Shown here: positions 8,272 through 17,600 of the stretch, in pieces
Position numbering within the stretch: position 1 is the first letter of the stretch
Layout: every line of letters starts with the position of its first letter
Notes under the pieces: generated by a model
The model's input: only the letters and a program-made list of their open reading frames with translations
Told to the model about the DNA's origin: nothing
Databases searched by the model: none
Translations under genes and position numbers: made by a program
Assembly (NCBI GenBank): GCA_052161885.1
Contig: CP197396.1
Span: 1,798,001 to 1,862,000 of the forward strand
Direction of reading: 5' to 3'
Length of the DNA: 64,000 nt
Source: QKTW01 sp052161885
Lineage (GTDB): Bacteria; Bacteroidota; Bacteroidia; Chitinophagales; Chitinophagaceae

Positions 8272-8312
8272 TAAAGCACAGGGTGTCCGGAGACTGATAA
8301 AACCATATACTT

Positions 8313-8774
8313 ATGAGGATAAACCAGTTTACGGACCTTGGCTTCAGGTCACTGATGTACCTGTCCTTGCGGCCTTCGGACACCCCTGCTACTATTTCAG
8401 AACTGTCTGCACAGTTCAGTACCTCAAGAAACCATCTTGTAAAGGTGGTGCAGTTTCTTTCTCACAAAGGGCTTATACATGCGCAAAGAGGGCGTGGCGG
8501 TGGACTGGAGCTGGCAAAAAATGCCACGGAATACAAACTGGGCACCCTGATGCGTATACTGGAGCAGGAAAACAGCAAACCTATCAACTGCGAAGCACTG
8601 GAATGCGTGCTGAATGGCAGCTGTCACCTGAAGCACATACTTTTCCGTGCACAAAGCGCTTTCTACAACTATCTTGATAATTATACACTTGCCGACCTGG
8701 TAAATGGCAACACTAAAGGTGCATTACAGAAGCTGTATGAGCTGATCCCGTTACAAAGCCTTCCGGCTGATTGA
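8313..8774 (+). CDS. nsrR: NsrR-like Rrf2-family Fe-S transcriptional regulator
   Basis: 153 residues. The start MRINQFTDLGFRSLMYLSL and winged HTH (TISELSAQFSTSRNHLVKVV) follow NsrR closely, as does the helix near LDNYTLADLV. Three cysteines, C93, C98 and C104, have the C-x4-C-x5-C spacing used by NsrR to hold its Fe-S cluster. NsrR represses nitric-oxide defence genes and is relieved by NO. No NO-detoxifying enzyme gene (hmp, nor, ytfE) is beside it, so its targets must lie elsewhere. IscR is an alternative, but the cysteine spacing and LDNYTLADLV favour NsrR. Confidence 0.82.
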   Translation: MRINQFTDLGFRSLMYLSLRPSDTPATISELSAQFSTSRNHLVKVVQFLSHKGLIHAQRGRGGGLELAKNATEYKLGTLMRILEQENSKPINCEALECVLNGSCHLKHILFRAQSAFYNYLDNYTLADLVNGNTKGALQKLYELIPLQSLPAD

Positions 8775-8840
8775 TACACAGGCATACATTTATTTCTTTT
8801 GACGGCTTATCGTACTTTGCCATCCGCATTCGTATTTGGT

Positions 8841-9500
8841 ATGATCAAGCTGGTTCCTGTAATAGAGATTGCTCATTATGGTGGAGAGATTCCTTCACCC
8901 GAAGGACCATACTGGAAACATCCCACTGACTGGGACCGGTTTCACATAGAAAGTTTACAACAGGCCGGATACCCGGATATAATGACGGCCTATTTAACAG
9001 GCTCCTCCTTTTACAGGCCAAACAACATAACCGATTCCAATCTCGTAAAACTGGTAAGAGATAAAACAGCAGATATGCGGCAGGAGAATTACGATACAGA
9101 TCTTGTTTCATCCTTCCGCGGCGGCTACATCCTGCAGGTAGACGGGCTGGATGTTCTCTATCCGCAATGCTGTTGTGACCTTAATTCTATATATGACTGG
9201 AAAGAACTTGCCAACGGAAAAGAAGAAGGTTTCTATAACGGCCACCCCACGCCGCTCACAACATTACAAAATGGCATCATAACTTTTAACCTGCCGGCAA
9301 CGGCTTATTATGGTGAGCGATTTGTTCCTGATCACCCTCAACCCCTGATCAGTATCAGTAAGTCCGATTTAATAAGCGCCGTTGATACCGTTGTTGATAC
9401 AGAACTAAAAGTATTTGCCGCACGGCTTATAAAAATAAACACAGAAGAAAAACTGGGCATCGATAATATAGACCGCCTGCTGATCTGGGGTGACCGCTGA
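8841..9500 (+). CDS. Conserved hypothetical protein
   Basis: 219 residues starting at ATG 8841 (MIKLVPVIEIAHYGGEIPSP). The frame stays open upstream only to a TTG at 8799, which I reject. No signal peptide or membrane segment is seen. A CCC motif (YPQCCCDLNSIYDW, near residue 110) and a conserved-looking GGYILQVDG segment stand out, but I do not recognise the family. It follows the NsrR gene on the same strand by 66 bases. Confidence 0.65.
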   Translation: MIKLVPVIEIAHYGGEIPSPEGPYWKHPTDWDRFHIESLQQAGYPDIMTAYLTGSSFYRPNNITDSNLVKLVRDKTADMRQENYDTDLVSSFRGGYILQVDGLDVLYPQCCCDLNSIYDWKELANGKEEGFYNGHPTPLTTLQNGIITFNLPATAYYGERFVPDHPQPLISISKSDLISAVDTVVDTELKVFAARLIKINTEEKLGIDNIDRLLIWGDR

Positions 9501-9562
9501 ATCTGCGAAAAGAGGCCTGCAGAACGCATCATATCTTTTGAAAAAAGCATAGTTTTAACGGC

Positions 9563-10165
9563 ATGAAATCGTTTCTTTTCCTTCTGCCTTTATTATTTTG
9601 CTGTACAGCAGGCAAAAGCCAGGCTTTACTTTCCGGCAGGTACGATGAGCTGAATGTTGCTTTTAACCCCGCCACCAATATAGTCACTGCATATTTTGAA
9701 TCATACACAGGACTGGATGAGCAAACCGGCAACCCGCGATTCTCCTGCATCTTTTATATAGAAGGTAAACTGAACGGCAAAACGGCAACCGTCACTACCT
9801 ATTATCCGGAAGACAAGAACGATGATGTAATTAAAGGCACGCTGCAACTAATCTCCAGTAACAGCATTACCATAAAACTCCCCGAAGATCATGGCGGCTG
9901 CTGGAATGTGCAGCACTTTGCAGACGATCCGGTCAGCTTCAGCCTGTCGAAAAAAGAAAAATGGATAGAGCTGCGTTATATCACTGCAGACAAGTCGTTT
10001 TTCCATTCAGATAAGAATGAAGCAACGAAGAGAAAAGCATATGCCGTAAAAGGAAATGTCGTTTACATAGAGCGTATGGAGAATGGCTGGGCTTACTGCA
10101 GTTTTTATGGAACAAAAACGACCACTACCGGTTGGCTGAAAATGGAGACGCTGAATAAATTGTAA
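9563..10165 (+). CDS. Secreted protein with SH3-like C-terminus, unknown function
   Basis: 200 residues with a clear signal peptide (MKSFLFLLPLLFCCTAGKSQ). The middle (about 25-130) is beta-rich, and the end (KRKAYAVKGNVVYIERMENG, then WAYCSFYGTKTTTTGWLKME) resembles a bacterial SH3 domain, which often binds cell-wall peptides. The CC at 13-14 could act as a lipobox, but the following residues fit a standard signal peptidase I site after SQA better. Not assigned to a named family. Confidence 0.65.
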   Translation: MKSFLFLLPLLFCCTAGKSQALLSGRYDELNVAFNPATNIVTAYFESYTGLDEQTGNPRFSCIFYIEGKLNGKTATVTTYYPEDKNDDVIKGTLQLISSNSITIKLPEDHGGCWNVQHFADDPVSFSLSKKEKWIELRYITADKSFFHSDKNEATKRKAYAVKGNVVYIERMENGWAYCSFYGTKTTTTGWLKMETLNKL

Positions 10166-10182
10166 CGTAATAGCCATTCTTC

Positions 10183-10551
10183 ATGCTCACACAAAACCTA
10201 TGCTTATACCTCGAATACCAGATCACTGGTGCGCTAACCCACGCTGCAGATATTGACATCCGGCGCTGCTGGTGCGATGGCGTCCTGCTGCCGGAATCAG
10301 AACAGGACTATTCTTTAAGCATAGTCATGCAATCACATTGCATCCGCACAAAAGCATGGATAGATGAAGGCCGTGAACGGCATCGCGAACGCGGGCAGTT
10401 CCTTTACGATCTCACCATCTGGCTGGGAGAAAAATCATTACAGCAGTATCAAAATGGTATGGAACTCACAGCATGTGTTCCTGAAGCGGACAATGACGAC
10501 TGGATAATACTGGACAGGCAGCACCGCACCATAGAAATACAACTTTTATAA
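10183..10551 (+). CDS. Hypothetical protein
   Basis: 122 residues, soluble, acidic, no signal peptide. It starts 17 bases after the preceding gene, so co-transcription is likely. The segment RGQFLYDLTIWLGEKSLQQY is a probable helix. Family not recognised. The frame has composition like its neighbours and no competing long frame on either strand, so I keep it as a gene. Confidence 0.55.
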   Translation: MLTQNLCLYLEYQITGALTHAADIDIRRCWCDGVLLPESEQDYSLSIVMQSHCIRTKAWIDEGRERHRERGQFLYDLTIWLGEKSLQQYQNGMELTACVPEADNDDWIILDRQHRTIEIQLL

Positions 10552-10674
10552 ATTGGCGGATGTACGGGACCAGCACTTCAGTATCCATGTGCATAACTTT
10601 TTCCCGGCATCATTCACATTTTATTCCTGCAAATACTTCACCTTTGTCACTGCCGTCTGCTCCGGCAGTTTTCT

Positions 10675-13080
10675 ATGTGCCCGCTTAAAGGTTTTCCCGC
10701 TTCTTTTATTGCATTCATAAGCTTGTTACTGCCAGCAGTAGCACAGGCCCAGCATATATTTCACGGCTCCGTAAACAATAAGGAAAAGCAGCCCGTTGCT
10801 TATGCAACTGTTATATGGCAAAGCCTTCCGGACAGTACCATTAAAGCCACGACTATGGCAGACAGCAATGGGATGTTTTCATTTGCGGTGCCCGCATCAA
10901 AAGGCTTGCTGAATGTCCGGGCAGCAGGTTATAAAACGTTCTTTAAATCCATCACAGATACAGCTTTCCGGTATGCAGATGCATTGCTCCAAACCGATTC
11001 AAAAGCTTTGGGGGAAGTGACCGTCACAGCTTCAAAGCCTTTACTGGAACGTAAAGCGGACCGTACAATTTTCAATGTAGAGAACAGCATTGCATCAGTA
11101 GGCAGCGATGCCCTGGAAGCACTGAAAAAAGCGCCTGGCGTGCGTGTTGATAATAATGATGATATTTCCCTCGCGGGTAAAAGCTCCGTGAGCGTGATGA
11201 TCAACAATAAACTGACGCAGCTTTCGGGAGAAGAACTGGCCGGGGTGCTGCAATCCATTCCATCCGACCAGCTATCCCGGATCGAGATCATCACTACGCC
11301 ACCGGCAAAATATGACGCAGCCGGCAATTCGGGGATCATTAACATCATTACAAAAAAATCACTGAAGAACGGCCTGAACGGCAATATAGAACTGGGTTAC
11401 CAGCAGAATAGTTCCGCAGCTCAGTCTGGCAACGGCGCATTTAACTACCGGCACAACAGGATCAATATTTACGGGAACGGCAACAGCTACAACGGCTCTT
11501 ATCACCCGCACCAGGAATATGATATATTTTTCCCCGGCCAGCAGGCTGTGCAGCGCAAAGATGACAGGACAACGCAGATATTTGACCGGTTTCAGCTGGG
11601 AGCAGATTATAATCTCAGTAAAAATGCGGTGATCGGCGTATTGTATACGCTTGGTTTTGGTGGTCCCCACTGGAAAGAAGACGAAACAGTGGTAACCAGC
11701 ATGTATAATACTGGCACTGGTCACACAGACTCTGTAATGCGCACCAGCGGCCACAGACGCGAACGAGGGCTGCGTAATGTCGCCAACCTTAACTACGAAT
11801 GGAAAATGGACAGCACCGGCCGCAAACTCAGTGCCGACCTCGATTATTTTACCCGTACGGGCCGCAATAGCCGGGATTTTGTAACCGGCAATGAATGGAG
11901 CGACGGTACTACAACCGGCATCAGCAGCGACAATCATACTTCCGGCAAACAGGTGATAGACATACGGTCGGCCAAAGCAGATGTGGAATGGCCTACCACT
12001 TTTGCGCGGTATACTTTTGGCGCAAAAGCCTCTTTTATTCATAACACCAGTAATAATCTTTTTCAGTACTTCAATGGCAATACCTACGTCACCGACACAG
12101 GCAAAACAAATGATTTTGACTATCATGAAAACACACAGGCGCTTTACCTGAGCGCAGATAAAGAATTGAGCAAAAAATGGCAGCTGCAGCTGGGATTGCG
12201 CGGCGAATACACACAGACAAAAGGTTATTCGCCCACACTTAATCAAACAAATACAAACAGCTATTTTAAATTGTTCCCAACGGTATTTGTTCAATACAAA
12301 CCGAAGGAGGATCATATTTTCGGATTTAACTACAGCCGGCGCATAGAGCGTCCCGATTTCTGGATCATGAACCCGTTCCGTTCTTACACCACTGCAACCT
12401 CGTATGAGGAAGGAAACCCTTTCCTGCAACCATCTTTCAGCAATAACCTGGAGCTGAGCTATACCTTGCAGTCCACCTACACATTCACTGTATATACCCA
12501 GCAGATAAGCGATTATTTCACCAGGATTTCGAAAGTAGATACACTGCAGCAGGGAATAAGTTTTCACCAGGCCAACGCAGGAAAAATTGCCAATTACGGG
12601 CTCACTGCCAATGCCGTTCTAACTCCGTTCAAATGGTGGGAATGCAATCTGCAGCTCAATGGTTATTACAATAAATTTTCGGCATCAGGCATGGCACAGG
12701 CAGTCAGTTATGGTAAGGCTGCATGGTTTGCTGAAGTGAGCAATGACTTTACGCTCAACCGTGAAAAAACATTGCTGGCAGAGCTTTCCGGCGAATACCA
12801 GAGCAGCCAGCAGTCGGACTATGATGTGCAGCGGACACACTGGACGGCAAACGCGGGCATAAAAAAGCTGATGCTGCATAAGCAACTGGCAGTGGCGCTG
12901 GATGTAGACGATATATTCCGTACACTCCGCACCCGGACGTATAACCAGTTTAACGGCACAATCAGCAATAGCTATAATGATGATCGCTGCCTGCGTTTTT
13001 CATTGTCCTGGAAGTTTGGCAACCGGAACATACAGGACAAACGCACCTGGAAAAGCAGCATGGACGAAAGGGCGAAGTAA
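10675..13080 (+). CDS. TonB-dependent receptor-like outer membrane beta-barrel protein
   Basis: 801 residues. A signal peptide (to AVAQAQ) is followed by a carboxypeptidase-like regulatory domain (HIFHGSVNNKEKQPVAYATV), a plug-like domain (about 120-225, with VDNNDDISLAGKSSVSVMIN and PPAKYDAAGNSGIINIITKK) and a long outer-membrane beta-barrel of the OMP_b-brl_3 type ending SLSWKFGNRNIQ. Proteins of this class act in TonB-linked uptake or as outer-membrane channels. No SusD partner is adjacent, so it is not a classical Sus pair. Ligand unknown. Confidence 0.88.
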   Translation: MCPLKGFPASFIAFISLLLPAVAQAQHIFHGSVNNKEKQPVAYATVIWQSLPDSTIKATTMADSNGMFSFAVPASKGLLNVRAAGYKTFFKSITDTAFRYADALLQTDSKALGEVTVTASKPLLERKADRTIFNVENSIASVGSDALEALKKAPGVRVDNNDDISLAGKSSVSVMINNKLTQLSGEELAGVLQSIPSDQLSRIEIITTPPAKYDAAGNSGIINIITKKSLKNGLNGNIELGYQQNSSAAQSGNGAFNYRHNRINIYGNGNSYNGSYHPHQEYDIFFPGQQAVQRKDDRTTQIFDRFQLGADYNLSKNAVIGVLYTLGFGGPHWKEDETVVTSMYNTGTGHTDSVMRTSGHRRERGLRNVANLNYEWKMDSTGRKLSADLDYFTRTGRNSRDFVTGNEWSDGTTTGISSDNHTSGKQVIDIRSAKADVEWPTTFARYTFGAKASFIHNTSNNLFQYFNGNTYVTDTGKTNDFDYHENTQALYLSADKELSKKWQLQLGLRGEYTQTKGYSPTLNQTNTNSYFKLFPTVFVQYKPKEDHIFGFNYSRRIERPDFWIMNPFRSYTTATSYEEGNPFLQPSFSNNLELSYTLQSTYTFTVYTQQISDYFTRISKVDTLQQGISFHQANAGKIANYGLTANAVLTPFKWWECNLQLNGYYNKFSASGMAQAVSYGKAAWFAEVSNDFTLNREKTLLAELSGEYQSSQQSDYDVQRTHWTANAGIKKLMLHKQLAVALDVDDIFRTLRTRTYNQFNGTISNSYNDDRCLRFSLSWKFGNRNIQDKRTWKSSMDERAK

Positions 13081-13250
13081 TGTGAGCATGCAGAGAAATG
13101 TGATCATGTGAAAATTCGAAGATGTGAAAATGGTGGGTGATGGCCGGTAAGCGGAAAACTGATAAAATGAAATGCGACTCACTACTTACCGTTTATCAGT
13201 CACTAAATCAACTCATTTGCTAATCAGCTAATTATCAAATTTTCAAATCT
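13081..13250 (-). repeat. Word-repeat 3'-UTR element, copy A
   Basis: It starts at the TAA of the receptor gene: TGTGAGCATG, then ATGTGATCATGTGAAAATTC and GAAGATGTG. Its far part holds GCTAATCAGCTAATTATCAA and TTTTCAAATC. The same words recur in the elements at 23.6, 31.0, 33.2, 37.7 and 39.8 kb. The middle (13140-13195) is unrelated filler. See the findings. Confidence 0.6.
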
Positions 13251-13349
13251 TTAATAATTAACCCCAAATTTCCCCCGTTCCGGGTTTGGAAAATAAAGGC
13301 ATGCAGCAAGGTTTATTTGTACATTTGCCGCTATTAAAATTTAAGTTGA

Positions 13350-15404
13350 ATGACTTTGAAACAAACAGTACTGGCGGGCGCTGCCCTGCTGGCCGTTTTT
13401 TCCGGTGATAATGCCGGCGCAAAAGACGCTGTTACCAACAGCAGCAGCCGCAAGCTGCTGGATCCTGCCAATATGGACCAGTCCGTAAAACCGGGCGATA
13501 ACTTCTTTTTCTATGCCAATGGCGCATGGCTGAAGAGCAATCCGATACCAGCAACAGAAACCCGCTGGGGAAGCTTTAACGAGCTGCAGGAAAATAACTA
13601 TACTGCTTTACGTACGTTGCTTGAAAAAGCTGCTGCCAATAAAACCGCCAAAGCAGGAAGCGCTGATCAGAAAGTTGGTGACTTCTTCCGCAGTGGTATG
13701 GATACTGTGAACATTGATAAAGCAGGCATTACCCCGCTTAACGGGATCATTGCCCGCATCAATGCAGTGCAGGATGCCAAAGGTATTATTGCCGAAGTAG
13801 CAAAAGAGCATACACAAGGCATTGGCGGCCTGTTCGGCTTCGGCATCTCTCCGGATGATAAAAAAGTAACCCAGCAGATCAGCCAGTTTTACCAGGGCGG
13901 CCTCGGTCTCCCCGACCGCGATTATTACTTCAATAAAGACGCGCGCACAACCAAGATCCGCGAAGCATACAAACAATATCTTGTAAAAATATTTACGCTT
14001 ATCGGTGATGTTAAAGCACAGGCAAGCGCGGACGCTGTATACAAGCTCGAGGAAACGCTCGCAGGAGCTTCTATGACACGTGTGGAAATGCGCGATCCGT
14101 ACAAGCTGTACAACAAATACAACCTGGCCGGCATCAACAAGGAAACACCGGGCCTTAACTGGAACACACTGTTTGCCGACCTGAAAATAAAAGGTAGCGG
14201 TGCAGACAGCCTGATCGTTGGTCAGCCTAAATTCTTTGCAGAAATAGGCAAGCAGCTCAGCGCTACACCTGTTGACGTATGGAAGAAGTATCTTGTTTTC
14301 CACCTCGTTAACGACATGTCTCCTTACCTGAGCAGCACGTTTGATGAAGCCCGCTTTGATTTCTACGGCCGTACCGTACGCGGACAGCAGGCTCAGAAAC
14401 CACGCTGGAAACGCGTACTGGCAGTAGTGGACGGTTCTATAGGCGAACTGCTGGGACAGATGTATGTAGATGCTAACTTCAAACCACAGGCAAAACTCCG
14501 CATGCAGGAACTGGTAAACAACCTGCAGCGCACTTATGCATCACGCATCGAGCGCCTCGACTGGATGAGCCCGCAGACTAAAAAACTGGCACTCGGAAAG
14601 CTCAACAGCTTCATGAAAAAAATCGGTTATCCTGACAAATGGAAAGACTACAGCAAACTTTCTATTGTGGGTAACGATTATGTAAAAAATATCCTTGCTG
14701 CTTCTGCATTTGAATATGATTTTAACCTCGGCAAACTCGGCAAACCGGTTGACCGTTCTGAATGGGGTATGACACCTCCTACTGTAAATGCATACTACAA
14801 TCCGGGCTTTAACGAAATCGTTTTCCCTGCCGGCATCCTCCAGTATCCATTCTTCGATTTCTCTGCTGACGATGCTGTTAACTACGGTGGTATCGGTGCT
14901 GTTATCGGTCACGAAATGACACACGGTTTCGACGATCAGGGCCGCCAGTATGCTGCCGACGGCAACCTGAAAGATTGGTGGACTCCGGAAGACGCAAAGA
15001 AATTTGAAGAAAAAGCAAACGTTGTGGTAAAACAGTTCAATGATTATACTGTGCTCGACAGCGTACATGTAAACGGAGAACTGACACTGGGCGAAAACCT
15101 TGCTGATCTTGGCGGTCTTGCTATTGCTTACGAAGCATTCAAGAAAACAAAAGAAGGCCAGAGCACTGAAAAAATTGACGGATTTACTCCTGATCAACGT
15201 TTCTTCCTGAGCTGGGCACAGGTATGGCGTGCCAACACACGTCCTGAAGAACTGGCTTCCCGCATCATGACAGACCCACACTCTCCAAGTGAGTTGCGTT
15301 GCAATGGTCCGCTGAGCAATATGCAGGAATTCTACAAAGCATTCAACATACAGCCGGGCGATAAAATGTACCGCCAGCCTGACATGCGTGCCAAAGTATG
15401 GTAA
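13350..15404 (+). CDS. M13-family zinc metallopeptidase (neprilysin/PepO-like)
   Basis: 684 residues with a short signal peptide (to about FSGDNAGA). The N-terminal M13 domain begins near DNFFFYANGAWL. The zinc site is HEMTH (H521, E522, H525) with the third ligand E582 in ENLADLGG, and NAYYNPGFNEIVFPAGILQ is the usual NAYY motif. These enzymes cut short peptides in the periplasm or at the surface. A TACATTTG -7 box at 13320-13327 fits the promoter, though no -33 element is at the right distance. A strong terminator follows. Confidence 0.95.
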   Translation: MTLKQTVLAGAALLAVFSGDNAGAKDAVTNSSSRKLLDPANMDQSVKPGDNFFFYANGAWLKSNPIPATETRWGSFNELQENNYTALRTLLEKAAANKTAKAGSADQKVGDFFRSGMDTVNIDKAGITPLNGIIARINAVQDAKGIIAEVAKEHTQGIGGLFGFGISPDDKKVTQQISQFYQGGLGLPDRDYYFNKDARTTKIREAYKQYLVKIFTLIGDVKAQASADAVYKLEETLAGASMTRVEMRDPYKLYNKYNLAGINKETPGLNWNTLFADLKIKGSGADSLIVGQPKFFAEIGKQLSATPVDVWKKYLVFHLVNDMSPYLSSTFDEARFDFYGRTVRGQQAQKPRWKRVLAVVDGSIGELLGQMYVDANFKPQAKLRMQELVNNLQRTYASRIERLDWMSPQTKKLALGKLNSFMKKIGYPDKWKDYSKLSIVGNDYVKNILAASAFEYDFNLGKLGKPVDRSEWGMTPPTVNAYYNPGFNEIVFPAGILQYPFFDFSADDAVNYGGIGAVIGHEMTHGFDDQGRQYAADGNLKDWWTPEDAKKFEEKANVVVKQFNDYTVLDSVHVNGELTLGENLADLGGLAIAYEAFKKTKEGQSTEKIDGFTPDQRFFLSWAQVWRANTRPEELASRIMTDPHSPSELRCNGPLSNMQEFYKAFNIQPGDKMYRQPDMRAKVW

Positions 15405-15431
15405 TCCCGCACAATAACTAAACTAATCTGA

Positions 15432-15465
15432 AAATCCCCCGGCCAAATGCCGGGGGATTTTTTTT
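15432..15465 (+). terminator. Intrinsic terminator after the M13 peptidase gene
   Basis: AAATCCCCCGGC (15432-15443) pairs with GCCGGGGGATTT (15449-15460) around loop CAAAT and is followed by five more T bases. A typical rho-independent terminator 28 bases after the stop. Confidence 0.9.
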
Positions 15466-15596
15466 ACAATGTCGTTATAAAAGCCACTTCTATACATGGG
15501 ATATTTTAATCAATTTTGAATAATCATTATTTGTCCGGCAAACGGGACAGTGAGTGTGAACAGATTCCAGAGAGTGCTCATTTAAACCATTCCTAT

Positions 15597-17540
15597 ATGA
15601 ACAAAACCTTTACGCTCGTCTTCATGATCCTGTTCACCATTTGCTGTTCAGCCGATGCACAGCAGGTACTGTTTACAGAAAACTTCAATGCATATGGTCA
15701 ATATACCATTACCAACGGATGGACACAGGACAATATAACAACCAACCCATGGAGAGCCGGCCTTCCATACCTAATCGGGGGGATTTGCTTCACCCCTCCG
15801 GGAGACCTGACCAGTTATAGCAATATTGCAGGATTCGTAGACCAGACATGCACCATTGACAACAGCGAAACAAAAGTGTTTTTATATAGCAAACCTATAA
15901 CCTACAACAGTGGTGCATGGCTGATATATGATTCTTACTTCCTGAAAGCAACAGCCAACGGCAAAACAGAAAGTGCTGTAGTAGTAGTAACCGGAGATAA
16001 TGGCACCACGTGGAATACCATACAGCAGGTACCCGCTTATTCCGGCGGCTTCAAAAGATATTACCTGAAAATGCCCACTTATGTGAATGCACCAAACGTG
16101 CGTGTAGGCTTTAACTACAGCGATATGGGCGAAAGCATGCGGGGATGGATGATCGACAATGTAAAAGTCTTCGTTCCCGCCCGGAAAGACCTGGAATTTA
16201 CCAGACTGACACCGGACGATACCCTGCTTTGTTATGCGCCTCTGAATCACTTTATAACATTAGGCGGCACCGTTACCAATATGGGCACTGACACGGTTAC
16301 CAGTTTTGTGGTAAAGTACCAGGAAACGGGGGCGCCGGTTGTTACAGATACGATCAGCAATATTGTGATCCCTCCTTTTGAACAATATGATTTTACAGAT
16401 CATATACCATATACGATAACCAGTATTGGCCTGCATCATATCAATATGTGGACTGAACTCTCCGGCGACACCAATACAGCCAACAACTATCAATCAACAA
16501 ACATAAGAGGCGTCTACTTTATGCCCGTAAAAAAACTGGTAGCAGAGCTCGGCACACATGTAAAGCACGGTTACAGTCCACGCAGCTATTATTATATGGA
16601 TTCGCTGCAAAAACTGGCCCGCATGCAGGACGATGATGTCTCTATTGTATCAATACATACCGAAACGGATCCAATGGAAGCCCACGATTACCAGGATTAT
16701 ATTTTTAACCTTAACCAGTATTACATTCCTTACTTTCTTTTCGACCGCCGGACTAACGCTGATCCTGACAGTTTCTTCTCCATTTTCAACAAACAGAAAA
16801 AGCATTTCGGATTTGCAGACGTTGACCTCGACACCCATCTCAGCGGCAATCAGCTTATCGCCACAGTAACAGTGAAGCCTGCAATAGACCTGATTGGAGA
16901 TTACAGGGCCGTAGTTGCCATAACAGAAAACGATGTAATGGATACCAGCAGTAGCTACAAACAGGAAAATTATTATGCAGGTGGTTTCAGGGGGCCAATG
17001 GGAGGCTATGAAAATCTTCCAAACCCGGTGCCGGCTACCGACATGCACTACAATTTTGTAGCACGCACCATATATCCTGCACCGGGAGGCCTGGCAGCTT
17101 ACCTGCCGCTATCTATGCTGTATGGCAACAGCTATTCTGTAACCTATGGCATTCCGCTGAACGCATCGTGGGATGTAACAAAGCTGCAGGCAGTTGCCAT
17201 GCTTGTCCGTAACAGCGATAGCACAATCCTCAATAGCAATCATACAACTGCCCCGCTGAGTATAGCTGGTGTGCCGGCGGTGTTTAATAATGTGACGCTT
17301 TTTCCAAACCCCGCAAGCGAAATAACCCATCTCCGATATGAACTGAAAACGGCACAAAAAGTACAGGTAGCACTTAATGACATTACAGGCAGAATGCTGT
17401 TTGACGTCGACCAGGGCCTGGTGCAGGCGGGCAGGTATGATGTGGCCATTCCACTAAACAATCTGGCAACCGGTATTTACCTGGTTACAGTAATTACACC
17501 GACTGGCAAGCAAACTATAAAGCTCGATGTACGGCACTGA
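15597..17540 (+). CDS. Omp28-like protein with T9SS sorting domain
   Basis: 647 residues from ATG 15597 (MNKTFTLVFMILFTICCSAD). The earlier in-frame ATG at 15516 would put 27 polar residues before the signal peptide and is rejected. An N-terminal jelly-roll region (about 25-205; GWMIDNVKV) is of the choice-of-anchor J type. A middle region around residues 310-400 (MPVKKLVAELGTHVKHGYSP ... HDYQDYIFNLNQYYIPYFLF) matches the thioredoxin-like part of Omp28 proteins, but the usual active-site cysteines are missing. The C-terminus (VTLFPNPASEITHLRYEL ... GIYLVTV) is a T9SS sorting domain. A surface protein of unknown function. Confidence 0.8.
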   Translation: MNKTFTLVFMILFTICCSADAQQVLFTENFNAYGQYTITNGWTQDNITTNPWRAGLPYLIGGICFTPPGDLTSYSNIAGFVDQTCTIDNSETKVFLYSKPITYNSGAWLIYDSYFLKATANGKTESAVVVVTGDNGTTWNTIQQVPAYSGGFKRYYLKMPTYVNAPNVRVGFNYSDMGESMRGWMIDNVKVFVPARKDLEFTRLTPDDTLLCYAPLNHFITLGGTVTNMGTDTVTSFVVKYQETGAPVVTDTISNIVIPPFEQYDFTDHIPYTITSIGLHHINMWTELSGDTNTANNYQSTNIRGVYFMPVKKLVAELGTHVKHGYSPRSYYYMDSLQKLARMQDDDVSIVSIHTETDPMEAHDYQDYIFNLNQYYIPYFLFDRRTNADPDSFFSIFNKQKKHFGFADVDLDTHLSGNQLIATVTVKPAIDLIGDYRAVVAITENDVMDTSSSYKQENYYAGGFRGPMGGYENLPNPVPATDMHYNFVARTIYPAPGGLAAYLPLSMLYGNSYSVTYGIPLNASWDVTKLQAVAMLVRNSDSTILNSNHTTAPLSIAGVPAVFNNVTLFPNPASEITHLRYELKTAQKVQVALNDITGRMLFDVDQGLVQAGRYDVAIPLNNLATGIYLVTVITPTGKQTIKLDVRH

Positions 17541-17600
17541 TGAAGCGAATGGTGATTAGTCAGCAGAATATACTTACGGTTCACCATCCGTCTTAAAAAC

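Noticed and set aside
11359..12567. 402-residue minus-strand frame
   Set aside because: It is the antisense of the TonB-type receptor gene, whose domains are clear; the composition is Cys/Ile/Val-rich shadow-like.
13285..13327. Full promoter for the M13 peptidase gene
   Set aside because: TACATTTG is good, but the nearest TTTG is 31 bases upstream, outside the usual range.
13608..14303. 231-residue minus-strand frame
   Set aside because: Antisense shadow of the M13 peptidase gene.
17541..17600. Terminator between the Omp28-like and M1 genes
   Set aside because: Only a 7-bp pairing (ATGGTGA/TCACCAT) with a long loop and no T tract; too weak to call.
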